Assembly: GCA_047619485.1 (NCBI GenBank)
Contig: JBLHKE010000017.1
Span: forward strand, 1-26,220
DNA from: JBLHKE01 sp047619485
GTDB taxonomy: Bacteria; Verrucomicrobiota; Verrucomicrobiia; Verrucomicrobiales; DEV007
Length of the DNA: 26,220 nt
Direction of reading: 5' to 3'
Shown here: one piece after another, positions 18,741 to 26,220 of the stretch
How positions within the stretch are numbered: the stretch's first letter is position 1
How the letters are laid out: each line of letters starts with the position of its first letter
Program-made: the position numbers and the translations under genes
Notes under the pieces: generated by a model
Told to the model about the DNA's origin: nothing
Databases searched by the model: none
Seen by the model: the letters and a program-made list of their open reading frames with translations, nothing else

Positions 18741-19936
18741 TGCGCCGCGCCTGCTCTATCTGCCTTCTGGTTCTACTTTGTGCGGGAAACGTCGTCGCTG
18801 CGGATGACGAGCCATTCCGCCCGCAGCCCGGCAAGTTCCCGCCCATCGAAGAAGCTAAATCCTACCGAGGTGAACTCGTCTTCGTCGATCACGTGAACCG
18901 GCGCGGAAGCCTGCGTCTGCATGTGGATGGCCACTACCATGAAGGCCGCTTGCACCATTTCGCGATGCTGCCCTACGGCATGATCCGTTACCGTGGAGCT
19001 CCTGCCGAGTTGCGAGATATTCCAATCGGCACCGTCTTGTATGGCCGCTTCTACCTGCCGCCAGATTCTAGGACCTCCTCCGTCCCCAAGGTCGGGGGTG
19101 GACACGTGACCGCGCCGCCTGAGAATCACGCGATCCTACTGGAAGACGGCCCGAGCCTCTGTCTACGCGAAGGCAAAGCTTGGAAGCTGAACGAAGTGGA
19201 GATCAAAGGTGCGGAAGCCCAACTCGTCGCCAGTCTGGATCGAAAGCCAGGCGGCGAAGGGCTCGGCGGTGAGCACAAATTGACGGTCGACGGCTCGACT
19301 CGCATCTGGCACGGACGCGAATTGCTTGGACTCGACGACCTGATCGCGGATGGAACCTGGCCGGCCACAGGCAAGAAGGGCTTTGGCGGGCAAGCCATTC
19401 AGCTTGGGCTCACTTGGCACCCGCGCTACCTTTACCAACAGTTCCACGTCGCCGATATTTGGCTGGACGAAGCTGCGATGAAAGTCGCTGGCGAGCGCCA
19501 ACGTGGGCAACATGTCCGCCACATCCGCATGCGCTGGATGCCTGCACGGGTCGACGCTGTAGATCACGGAAAGTTTGGGGACGCGACGATCACTATGACC
19601 CTGTTTGGTGGCATGGACGAGTCGCTCTATGCCGACTTCAAGCCAGATATCGGCGCGAAGATGGCTGTGGCTGAAGACACGCTACGCACTTGGTGGCCTG
19701 ATCACGACGGCATGGATGGCAATATCACCGCGGTAGAAAAATCGGATAAGAAACCGGCATTCGGCAGCAGCGGGATCAAGCTGCGACTTCACGTGCCGCT
19801 GGTATTGGAAGGTTTCCGTCCGGGTCGCATCGTTCGCATTCGTCCGCACAATTGGCCCAACGTCAAGCCGCCGGTGGAAGAGCTTGTCGGAGGATTTGAA
19901 GATCGCTGGCCGAGCCCGAAAATTTTTGATAAGTGA
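18737..19936 (+). CDS. Uncharacterised secreted protein, third gene of cassette B
   Basis: This 399-residue protein has a signal peptide (residues 1 to ~22, CSICLLVLLCAGNVVAA). It is the counterpart of the gene at 9515-10720. Shared features are MLPYG (77-81), DIPIGTVLYGRFY (94-106), a central segment ending in IWLDE, ARVDAVDH before a beta-rich stretch, and VLEGFRPGRIVRIRP. The middle differs much more than in the haem and DUF1552 paralogues. I recognise no named domain, catalytic motif or metal site. It overlaps the DUF1552 stop by four bases. A beta-rich extracytoplasmic binding or accessory role is a guess; what the sequence supports is export, coupling and conservation as a pair. Confidence 0.87.
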   Translation: MMRRACSICLLVLLCAGNVVAADDEPFRPQPGKFPPIEEAKSYRGELVFVDHVNRRGSLRLHVDGHYHEGRLHHFAMLPYGMIRYRGAPAELRDIPIGTVLYGRFYLPPDSRTSSVPKVGGGHVTAPPENHAILLEDGPSLCLREGKAWKLNEVEIKGAEAQLVASLDRKPGGEGLGGEHKLTVDGSTRIWHGRELLGLDDLIADGTWPATGKKGFGGQAIQLGLTWHPRYLYQQFHVADIWLDEAAMKVAGERQRGQHVRHIRMRWMPARVDAVDHGKFGDATITMTLFGGMDESLYADFKPDIGAKMAVAEDTLRTWWPDHDGMDGNITAVEKSDKKPAFGSSGIKLRLHVPLVLEGFRPGRIVRIRPHNWPNVKPPVEELVGGFEDRWPSPKIFDK

Positions 19937-20067
19937 GTAAACGCGCCCCAGCAAAATTACTTCATATGCGTCAACCTCCTCCTATTGCGCCACTCAGCCT
20001 CTCTCCTATTCATCTTGCCCAGCTGGGTGTCCTAATACTACTGTTCGCCAGTGAATAAGAGCACCGA
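19937..20067. other. Intergenic region after cassette B
   Basis: These 131 bases after the last gene of cassette B contain no recognised gene and no clear hairpin with a T-run. Base composition becomes less GC-rich from here, which marks the change from the conserved cassettes to the accessory region. Confidence 0.4.
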
Positions 20068-20445
20068 ATGCCATACTTGCGGTCATTAAGGCTTACGGCG
20101 CCGAAAGCCGATCCCGGACTATCGTGGCCGATTAACGGACTGTCGTATGTGATCGCATTCATGGGGCCGTTGTCCGCGAGTCCAATTGTCGGCATGATTA
20201 CCGGAGATTGGCGCGCAGTAGCAATCGGGATCCTCGTTGGAGCTGGGATCACATTTTTTAACGCATTGTGGAGCGATAGGTTCGTCGATTCATGGATTGC
20301 CAGACACCAGCAACGGCTACAGAAGGGGGGGGCAAGGATACTCGCCAACATTGTTGCATTTGCGTGGGCAATCATCCTGTGCGCACTCTCGATGTATGCT
20401 CCAATTGCTATCTTAGGCAGTTCGCTATTTTATGAGAGCAATTGA
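20068..20445 (+). CDS. Small hydrophobic membrane protein, unrecognised
   Basis: This is an intact frame of 125 residues with three hydrophobic stretches: about 26-48 (LSYVIAFMGPLSASPIVGMI), 50-67 (AVAIGILVGAGITFF) and 92-120 (IVAFAWAIILCALSMYAPIA). A basic linker with an amphipathic look (RHQQRLQKGG) lies between the second and third. It is predicted to sit in the inner membrane. I recognise no family. It follows cassette B by 131 bases on the same strand but is unlike it in composition, and it borders the IS66-like debris. It may be an accessory gene or a chance frame; the pattern of membrane segments makes a real protein somewhat more likely. Confidence 0.5.
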   Translation: MPYLRSLRLTAPKADPGLSWPINGLSYVIAFMGPLSASPIVGMITGDWRAVAIGILVGAGITFFNALWSDRFVDSWIARHQQRLQKGGARILANIVAFAWAIILCALSMYAPIAILGSSLFYESN

Positions 20446-20611
20446 CAATGCTTCGTCACCCCGCGAGTGCCGGTGCGTGCACTTTGATGTGAACACAGAA
20501 AATTAGAACATGGCCTACGTTGCACATCCGAGATACGGAACGGCTCCAAATATCAAAGGACTCGATCCGAATCCTGACACTGACGATGTCCACCGGCACT
20601 ACAATACAAAC

Positions 20612-20734
20612 TTCTTCACGAAGAGCTTCCAAGGCCTTAGCGAACTCGCGCTGGGTCACCTCGGCGGCAAGCTCGATCTCGACGCGCTCTTCGTGTTCAC
20701 TAACCGCCGCCGCACGCGCGTCAAACTACTCTAG
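20612..20734 (+). pseudogene. IS66-type TnpB (Orf2) remnant
   Basis: Within a longer open frame (20510-20734) the last ~38 residues read TKSFQGLSELALGHLGG, then LDLDALFVFTNRRRTRVKLL. This matches the central part of IS66 TnpB proteins, where a short helix is followed by LFVF-N-RR-R-KLL and then a Trp/Asp-rich segment. Here a TAG follows KLL directly, and the conserved continuation is absent. The residues before TKSF do not look like TnpB. It is therefore a fragment of an insertion sequence, not a working transposition gene. No TnpC DDE transposase and no terminal inverted repeats were found nearby. Confidence 0.55.
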
Positions 20735-21286
20735 CGGGAGGGCACCTCCGAAAACCTCATGCGGGCTGGAGCTTGATAAAATCCCCGCTGTCTTCGTTGC
20801 TAAAGCGCCCACTATGACCAGATCGCTTAGCGTTTATCGCCTCGCCAGCGGGAATTTTCTCTGCGCCCCATTTCCACAGCAGGTTTCCGGAGGTGCCCGG
20901 AAGTGATCGAAAGGTTGCCCGAGAACGCGAACGCCGAACAGGCTGCCGAGCTAACTCCAGCCCGAATAGCAGCAGCCCGCCGCGTAGCGGAGGAAGCGGC
21001 ATAGGTCAATCAGGTCAATGATCGTTTACGGACAAGGAGCGAAGGCGAAGCCGATTTTTTTGGCGAAGGTTAGTCATCTCGTAAGTGATGACCGCGCGCC
21101 GGCAGAATACTTACAGCTTACAGCAGATTGCGAAATTTTTCGGCTGAGGCTGGTAGCTCGAGGGATTAGTCAGGAAAGCGTGCTGAAAATATATTCTGTA
21201 GCACGACTATCACCGGGAGGATGCGTGATACCCCGGCTCAATAAATGCATCATACGCAGTTGTGTGTAGCTCCGGGGAGCGACGAC
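20735..21286. other. Accessory debris between IS66 remnant and CRISPR-like repeats
   Basis: No confident gene was found in these 552 bases. In the same frame as the TnpB remnant an open stretch ends at 21004; its last part (20903-21004) codes for a charged helix-like tail, VIERLPENANAEQAAEL and on, which I cannot assign. A frame at 21018-21269 (83 residues) has no recognisable features and is probably chance. The part directly before the repeats (about 21120-21286) is the least GC-rich. If the repeats read on the + strand, it holds the position of a leader. Confidence 0.4.
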
Positions 21287-21470
21287 GCTTTAATGGGGCC
21301 CGATCACGGAGATCGGGAGGAATCTGTAGGTGTCTACAGAGGGCACTCTAGCGAAAGAGCTTTAATGGAGCCCGATAACGGAGATCGGGTGTGAACCGCG
21401 GCTCTTGAACTTGCTGGGTGCCACTGATGTGTCTTCAATGGGGCTCGATCACGGAGATCGGGTGAAGCTG
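21287..21470 (+). CRISPR. Degenerate three-repeat CRISPR-like mini-array
   Basis: Three related units start at 21287, 21359 and 21432, giving periods of 72 and 73 bases, as expected for ~37-base repeats with ~35-base spacers. The common core is CTTYAATGGRGCYCGATMACGGAGATCGGG, shown here only as a consensus. The inner stem CCCGATC-ACGGA-GATCGGG (7 bp, 5-base loop) is perfect in the first unit, has one mismatch next to the loop in the second (CCCGATA), and a G-U-type pair in the third (CTCGATC). The 3' tails differ (aggaatc, tgtgaac, tgaagc). All three copies differ from each other, unlike a normal array. The cas genes lie to the right on the opposite strand; the strand of the array is inferred from the position of the AATGG end. 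Confidence 0.75.
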
Positions 21471-21649
21471 GGTAGGCTAAGTCGTTGGGTATGAGTGAGG
21501 GCACTGGCCAAATTCGCGAACCCTCGGCAAAGTAGGCATTCATGAGACGCATTTCGCCGCAGTGAATGTCTAGCAATCTAAGGATGATGCACTTAGAGCT
21601 TCCTCGAACCTCTCTAGAGATTTGTGGATGCTCGGGGTTCGCGCTTATG
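21471..21649. other. Spacer between mini-array and csb2
   Basis: I see no fourth repeat at the expected 72-base step (about 21505) and no gene in these ~180 bases. The 9-mer GAGGGCACT occurs both here (21497-21505) and in the first spacer-like segment (21339-21347). This may be chance. Confidence 0.4.
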
Positions 21650-23197
21650 TCAAAGATCTGAGGCTTCGGGAACGAATGTCCCGAGGCCGTAGTGGGAAGC
21701 GTAGCCTAGGGCGAGGAGACCTGCCACCGGTTTTGCAAACGTGAGTCGAAGGTCGAAGCGGAGTGACCGTGGGGGCTGAGGTTTACTCGCAGACCGCTTC
21801 GCCTCATAGTTGCGGAAGTTCTTCTCTTTCCAGTTGACGATCTCCACCCCGATGGGCGCGGGTAGACCGCGCTGGGAAAGCTCGGACTTTACGTTCTCTT
21901 CCACGGTGTATTTTCTCCGTAGATGGCGGGATGGGACGAAGGGGGTGTGACTGACCCATTGGGTCGCACTGGCGAACGGGGGGAAGTCAAAGTCGTTGCG
22001 GTTGCCAAGACCAGCTAAGGTCACGAACATCACCCGCTTGATGTGCTTGGAGTAGATTCGGGAAATCAGGGTGAGAGCTGCTTCCTCTTCCCGCTGGAAC
22101 CCATGCTCGATGGTGGTGTGGACGAGGAGATGATCGAGACGCCCGTCGGCATCGAGATCGAGCGGGACGATGTGGGCGTGCCGATGTCCTTTCAGGGGTT
22201 TTCCTTCACCGTCCTTGCCACTGATGGCCGGACATCTCCTTACCACCTCCTCCTCGCCCAGTTTCGAGACGAGCCCAGCGTGGAGCCATTCAGCGTAGGG
22301 GAGGGCGTTAGCCATCTGGGGAAGAACGTCACCTTTTCCCGTGTCTGTAGACAATGCCAGGAGGGCGGTGTTCATATTGTGCCGCCCCATAGTACTCCGC
22401 GTGATCCCTTGAGAGGTCGCGCCGGAGTGAGCTGTCGCGCCGGTTTCGATCCCGTAGGCGACCATAGATGTGCTTGGTGGGTGGCTCCATGCCGCTTGAC
22501 CGAGAGCCGGTGTGTCGAGCAGGAGGCAATCAACGACGGTGGGAGGAAAGAGTGCGGTGACTTTCTTGCTTTGGGCGGGCGTGGGCTTGTCTCCCAGATC
22601 AGCCAAGGCGCTCGCCAATTGCGCGTCTCTCCACCTCGAGTAGTCAGTCGGCGGATCCGTGCACAAAAGCTTCATGAGTGTTGATCTCGGGTTATGGTTA
22701 TCTATCGAATCGACCGGCCTGATGGGGAAACTGTTGGGCTCGGTGTCGGCTTGCAACACCTCGCCTTCGACCCAGCTCTCACTCCGACCCAGATAACCTA
22801 CACGCACGACAAGCTCCTTCAATAGAGCCTGCTCCGCCTCATCGAGAGAAACATCCTCCCACATCACACCGATCCAATCCCCCCGGGCAGAGACGAACGC
22901 ATCGATTACCTTATCCGACTTCCGGTTGTTGCTCATGTAGTGCCTCGTGTGTCCTCTGGTGGGGGCTTCGGGCAGGCGGTAGCGGGGATGGGAGGACGAT
23001 AGCGATTCAATCAGCCGCCGCGCCTCTGTAGGGATCTCGCCGTCGTCCCAGCCGAGCTTGGTGAATCCGGTAGCGAGGAGAGCCCGAAGAATCCGCCACG
23101 GGCTGGGTGGCCACTCCACGTCCCCCTCGTTGACGTGACGGCCCCAAGGGGTGGCGTGGTAGCGTCCGCCCACGATATTAAACCGGATCGCGACCAT
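21650..23197 (-). CDS. csb2: Type I-G CRISPR-associated Csb2 (Cas5-Cas6 fusion)
   Basis: This 515-residue protein belongs to the Csb2/GSU0054 family. The N-terminal RAMP part carries the family signature GGRYHATPWGRHVNEG (residues 10-25) and WPPSPWRILRALLA (29-42). The C-terminal part ends with a glycine-rich loop, GYASHYGLGTFVPE (498-511), as in Cas6-like RAMP domains. In type I-G systems the protein combines the Cas5 role, holding the 5' handle of the crRNA, with Cas6-like cleavage of the repeat RNA. The start is 2 bases after the csb1 stop, so translation is probably coupled. The frame is intact and the length usual. It is the last gene of the visible operon; the degenerate repeats begin ~180 bases after its stop, where other loci often carry cas4-cas1 and cas2. 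Confidence 0.9.
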   Translation of the reverse strand: MVAIRFNIVGGRYHATPWGRHVNEGDVEWPPSPWRILRALLATGFTKLGWDDGEIPTEARRLIESLSSSHPRYRLPEAPTRGHTRHYMSNNRKSDKVIDAFVSARGDWIGVMWEDVSLDEAEQALLKELVVRVGYLGRSESWVEGEVLQADTEPNSFPIRPVDSIDNHNPRSTLMKLLCTDPPTDYSRWRDAQLASALADLGDKPTPAQSKKVTALFPPTVVDCLLLDTPALGQAAWSHPPSTSMVAYGIETGATAHSGATSQGITRSTMGRHNMNTALLALSTDTGKGDVLPQMANALPYAEWLHAGLVSKLGEEEVVRRCPAISGKDGEGKPLKGHRHAHIVPLDLDADGRLDHLLVHTTIEHGFQREEEAALTLISRIYSKHIKRVMFVTLAGLGNRNDFDFPPFASATQWVSHTPFVPSRHLRRKYTVEENVKSELSQRGLPAPIGVEIVNWKEKNFRNYEAKRSASKPQPPRSLRFDLRLTFAKPVAGLLALGYASHYGLGTFVPEASDL

Positions 23198-23199
23198 TG

Positions 23200-24198
23200 T
23201 TATTCAGCGCCAATTTTGGAGGCCTTCTTCTTCGCTTGCTTCTCTACGTAGATCACCGTCTCCCGGGTCATCTTGTCCTTGCAAGCGTCGATAGCTGCTG
23301 GCAGATCGGCGATGATGTCGGCGAGTGCTGGAAGGGGGAATTCTACATTGGTGGCTGTGAGGGAAGCATCGTCGGCGACTTCGAGATAGCAGGCAGTGCG
23401 CAGTCGGAGATCGCTGTCTAAGAGAGCCCGCACCTTGAACAGTGCGAGCAAGATGAGGAGGTTTGTAACATCGTCGCCAAGCCCGTATCCACGGATCTGC
23501 GCTAGGTCGATGTTGAAGAAAGCGGTTATCTCCTTGGCTGTGAATTCGTCACGGTGGAAAGGAACGTGGCCGAACCCTTTTTCCGCAGTTAGACCTTTTT
23601 TTTCATCTTTCTCGGGATTGACTTGGTCTTTTTTGACTCCGCCAGATGCCGCTGTCTGGACACCATGCGCTTCGATGAATGCAGACATGGCACGCTCGAC
23701 TCGGAGCCGACCTCCCGTGATTTCACCCTTAGCGATGAAAACGCCGTGGAGTAGGCTCCCGATATCGTATTTGAGGAGGGTTTCGACGAAGAGTTTCCGG
23801 TTGATTGGGCGGTTTTTCATCGCATCAAACTTGCCGACCAGCTTGTCGAAGAAGCTTTTATCCTCACTCTCAAGGATGTAGGGGCTGTTGATGCGGTGGG
23901 ATTCAGTGACGGAAGATGTGAGGTAGTTACCGTTCTCTTCCACGCGGATGTAGCTGATGCCCGTGACAGGTTCGACTAGGTCGCACTCGGCCTCACTCCA
24001 GCAGGTAGCTTCCAGGTGGTTGGCCATGCTCTGGCAACTCTCGACTAGGAGGGCGGTGCCACCGTCGGGTGCCTGGAAGGTCGCGGCCCCGAGGTCGGGG
24101 AAACCGGTCGGTTGAAACCGCGTTCCCTGGCAAGGGCGCAGGCTGACTGCGAAGAGGATTTTGTGGATCTCTCCGATGGGGGATAAGTCTGTCTTCAT
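23200..24198 (-). CDS. csb1: Type I-G CRISPR-associated Csb1 (Cas7)
   Basis: This 332-residue protein belongs to the Csb1/GSU0053 family, the Cas7 subunit of type I-G systems, which forms the backbone of the crRNA-guided complex. Visible signatures are FQPTGFPDLGAATF (residues 28-41), TALLVESCQSMANHLE (48-63), a central SPYILESEDKSFFDKL and IGSLLHGVFIAKG, which is the RAMP glycine/hydrophobic core. A charged, lysine-rich loop near residues 185-205 looks flexible. The start overlaps the csx17 stop as ATGA (24195-24198), and csb2 follows after 2 bases, so the three genes form one tightly coupled operon. The frame is intact. Confidence 0.9.
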   Translation of the reverse strand: MKTDLSPIGEIHKILFAVSLRPCQGTRFQPTGFPDLGAATFQAPDGGTALLVESCQSMANHLEATCWSEAECDLVEPVTGISYIRVEENGNYLTSSVTESHRINSPYILESEDKSFFDKLVGKFDAMKNRPINRKLFVETLLKYDIGSLLHGVFIAKGEITGGRLRVERAMSAFIEAHGVQTAASGGVKKDQVNPEKDEKKGLTAEKGFGHVPFHRDEFTAKEITAFFNIDLAQIRGYGLGDDVTNLLILLALFKVRALLDSDLRLRTACYLEVADDASLTATNVEFPLPALADIIADLPAAIDACKDKMTRETVIYVEKQAKKKASKIGAE

Positions 24199-26220
24199 AA
24201 TTTTAGCTCTTCGTTTGAGTCGTTATTTTCGGTGGACAGAATTTCTAGTGAACCCGGTTTGATTACCTTGCGGTAGAGGCGGCTGACAGAGGCTGGGTGA
24301 CAACTGAATGAAAGCGAGGCGGCTAGGCGGCGCGCCAGCCTACTGTCGCCGTGGAGTTCGCGGACGACAGGGTAGAGCCCGCTCGCCTTGAGCCTCCTGA
24401 TAGCAATTTGGGAGGCTCCTCGAAGATCTCCCGAAGCGAGGCGGCGGAGCGTTTCAGAGTCCATCCTAACCTTCATATCGTGACCCTCGATCCGGACTCT
24501 ACCGATCGTCGCAAGGCGGATTACGGCGAAATTCGAGGGGATGGCTGCTGAGAAATCGGGGCGATGGATCGGGCGCGGCACATCCTTCCAGCGGACCGCG
24601 GAGAGGAAAGGTATGAGGCGCAGGATTTTGTCGTCTTCGGTGTCTCCTCGGAGGAACTGGGCAATGGTATCCAGGTCGCGGACTCCATGTGGTTGGATGA
24701 TCCGATCGTCCTCGATTTCCTGCGAGACCAAGGTCCGCCTGCGGTTCACGATTCCGACGAGGTCGTCGACAAGATTGATACCCTTGGCAACCAACCTGCG
24801 TTGTTGGTCTTTAAACGCATCGTCCCTCTGTAAGAAGAACGGCTGCTGGGGCCTGCCGGCGACTGGGAGCCAAAAGCTCTCCATGCTGTGTTGTGATGCT
24901 AGTGCAGAGGCGAGATGGAACTCGGTGGAGCCATCGTCCATGAGTTGCAGCCATTCGGGAGAAATTGACGGCAGTGGCCTCGCCTTTTTTCCCAACACGA
25001 ACTTTACCGATGGGATATGCTGGAGCAGGGCATCGGAAATCGCCGCCGCCAATCTCCTCCAGTTCTCCCCGGACTGACCCTGTTGGCAGCACCTGAGAAG
25101 GCTCTCTTGCGCATTCCGTGAGGCGACCCGAATCGATTCAGGAGCCCGTTTGTCTGCGCCCATGGTCGAGAGTCGATCGACCCAAGGAGCAACCTCATCG
25201 AGGAGATTTTGATGGGGCTGTGCGGCGACTTTCCAGCGCCCGAGCGGCGTTGCAATATTCGACTTTCCATGCCGAGTTAAGTATCCGAACCGTTCAAACT
25301 CGACAATGCCTCGGGAAACCCCTAAACGTGCCACCGAACGAGCGAATTCGGTAGCACTTCGCGCCGTTTTGGTTCCCACACGCCCTCGCCCTTCTCTCAA
25401 CAGAGATCTAACTTCGACAAGGCTGGCGGGATTGCGCCAAAGCGGCATCCACTGCTCTCCTCCATCGCGCTTTTCGTCGAAGGTTATCGAAGCTCCTCCT
25501 GCCGCCGTCGATCGAAAGGCAAATGGCACCGATGATCCTGTGAAATTGGAGACATCGTAGGAGCGGGTAGTGCTGGATGCGAAGAGGGTGGCTCCCTCCA
25601 GCATAAGCAAGAAGTCCCACGGATTATGAAGCGCATCGCCTTTGAAGCCTGCCGTGCCGTTCGGGCGCGATCCGACTCCGCCCGGTGAGAACTGCCCGAT
25701 GCTTCCTCTATTCAAATTACACGTGGGTGTTCCATGGAGTGCCCCTCTGAGGAGATACCTAGTAGAAGCGAATGATCCACCGTCTGCGTCACCAGTATCA
25801 AAAAGTTCACCAACGCGCTGCATAAAGTTGTTCGCAAACTCCAAATTCCCGTCGTTCCCACCAGAACCGAGCATCGACGGAAACACGGCTCTCTGCCCTC
25901 CTACAAGATCCGGTTCGAGCATAAATACAGCGTCCATCCATCCACCCAGCTCGCCGCTCAACAATTTCTTGCACGTTAACCTAATTTCTTCTCTCTCTGG
26001 ATCTGTCGGCTTCTTGTTTATACGATCTCCAAGGATGGCCTTCGCTTTCTTTATTGCGTGACGGTAGTTGCCAAATCGACTCGCCTTTGATTCTTCTAGA
26101 GCGACGAGAGCTTTCTGGGCTGATGGCTTAGGAAAGAAACCACTTCCTCTGTTCCATGGAGACATGAAAGGCGATGGAGAGTAGGCCGACAAAAAGAACT
26201 GTTCGATCTCGTCGATGCCT
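24195..26220 (-). CDS. csx17: Type I-G CRISPR-associated Csx17 (Cas8-like large subunit), 5' end outside window
   Basis: About 675 residues are visible. The frame stays open to the right edge (GIDEIEQFF precedes LSAYSPSPFMSPWNRGSGFF), so the TTG at 26192 is not the true start. The segment YSPSPFMSPWNRGSGFFP is the strongly conserved N-proximal signature of Csx17, normally found ~60-80 residues from the start; most of the protein is therefore here. A further glycine-rich segment, MLGSGGNDGNLEFANNFMQ, is also typical. Csx17 is taken as the large subunit of the type I-G complex, the place Cas8 has in other subtypes. The stop overlaps csb1 by four bases. cas3 and any adaptation genes would have to lie beyond the right edge. 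Confidence 0.92.
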   Translation of the reverse strand, partial: GIDEIEQFFLSAYSPSPFMSPWNRGSGFFPKPSAQKALVALEESKASRFGNYRHAIKKAKAILGDRINKKPTDPEREEIRLTCKKLLSGELGGWMDAVFMLEPDLVGGQRAVFPSMLGSGGNDGNLEFANNFMQRVGELFDTGDADGGSFASTRYLLRGALHGTPTCNLNRGSIGQFSPGGVGSRPNGTAGFKGDALHNPWDFLLMLEGATLFASSTTRSYDVSNFTGSSVPFAFRSTAAGGASITFDEKRDGGEQWMPLWRNPASLVEVRSLLREGRGRVGTKTARSATEFARSVARLGVSRGIVEFERFGYLTRHGKSNIATPLGRWKVAAQPHQNLLDEVAPWVDRLSTMGADKRAPESIRVASRNAQESLLRCCQQGQSGENWRRLAAAISDALLQHIPSVKFVLGKKARPLPSISPEWLQLMDDGSTEFHLASALASQHSMESFWLPVAGRPQQPFFLQRDDAFKDQQRRLVAKGINLVDDLVGIVNRRRTLVSQEIEDDRIIQPHGVRDLDTIAQFLRGDTEDDKILRLIPFLSAVRWKDVPRPIHRPDFSAAIPSNFAVIRLATIGRVRIEGHDMKVRMDSETLRRLASGDLRGASQIAIRRLKASGLYPVVRELHGDSRLARRLAASLSFSCHPASVSRLYRKVIKPGSLEILSTENNDSNEELKL

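Noticed and set aside
21018..21269. An 83-residue + strand open frame just before the repeats
   Set aside because: It has no recognisable motif, signal or membrane segment. Its place next to the first repeat fits a leader-like non-coding region better.
21505..21649. A possible fourth repeat one period after the third
   Set aside because: Neither the AATGG end nor the GATCGGG stem is found at or near the expected position.
22043..22684. A 213-residue + strand open frame inside csb2
   Set aside because: It is antisense to an intact Csb2 frame with strong family signatures at both ends.

Overview
The window looks like a chromosomal segment from a PVC-group bacterium, either Verrucomicrobiota or Planctomycetota; the sequence alone does not decide which. 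The reason is the dense set of families typical of that group: planctomycete-type haem c domains (PSCyt1) fused to DUF1549/DUF1553 or to DUF1587/1595/1592/1588/1585, each paired with a Tat-exported DUF1501 or DUF1552 protein. GC is high throughout, so many long antisense open frames are shadows of real genes.

Layout. (1) 1-4455, + strand: a LamG-PSCyt1-DUF1549-DUF1553 protein, cut by the window edge, and its DUF1501 partner. (2) 4632-6368, - strand: an intact TIM-barrel sugar-phosphate isomerase/epimerase-like protein and an intact phytanoyl-CoA-dioxygenase-like protein. (3) 6466-9466, - strand: a dead DUF1549/1553 plus DUF1501 pair. The genes carry several frameshifts and internal deletions but keep their original coupled TAATG junction. 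(4) 9515-19936: two paralogous three-gene cassettes arranged head to head around a 419 bp intergenic region. Each has a di-CXXCH DUF1592-family protein, a Tat DUF1552 protein and a secreted protein of about 400 residues that I cannot assign to a characterised family. (5) 19937-21286: an accessory stretch with a small membrane protein, an IS66 TnpB-like remnant and other debris. (6) 21287-21470: three diverged CRISPR-like repeats with a 72-73 bp period. (7) 21650-26220, - strand: the effector genes of a type I-G (formerly I-U) CRISPR-Cas system in the order csx17 (partial), csb1/cas7, csb2/cas5-cas6. No cas1, cas2 or cas4 is present between csb2 and the repeats or elsewhere in the window.

How the parts work together. 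Each haem/DUF protein and its DUF1501 or DUF1552 neighbour probably act together outside the cytoplasm, where c-type haem is attached and Tat substrates fold. Their substrates are not known to me. The inverted duplication, in which all three genes are kept at nearly equal length, suggests that the third, unnamed protein is a real part of the unit. The two most interesting signals are this duplicated cassette with its uncharacterised third member, and the degenerate mini-array beside an effector-only stretch of a type I-G locus.
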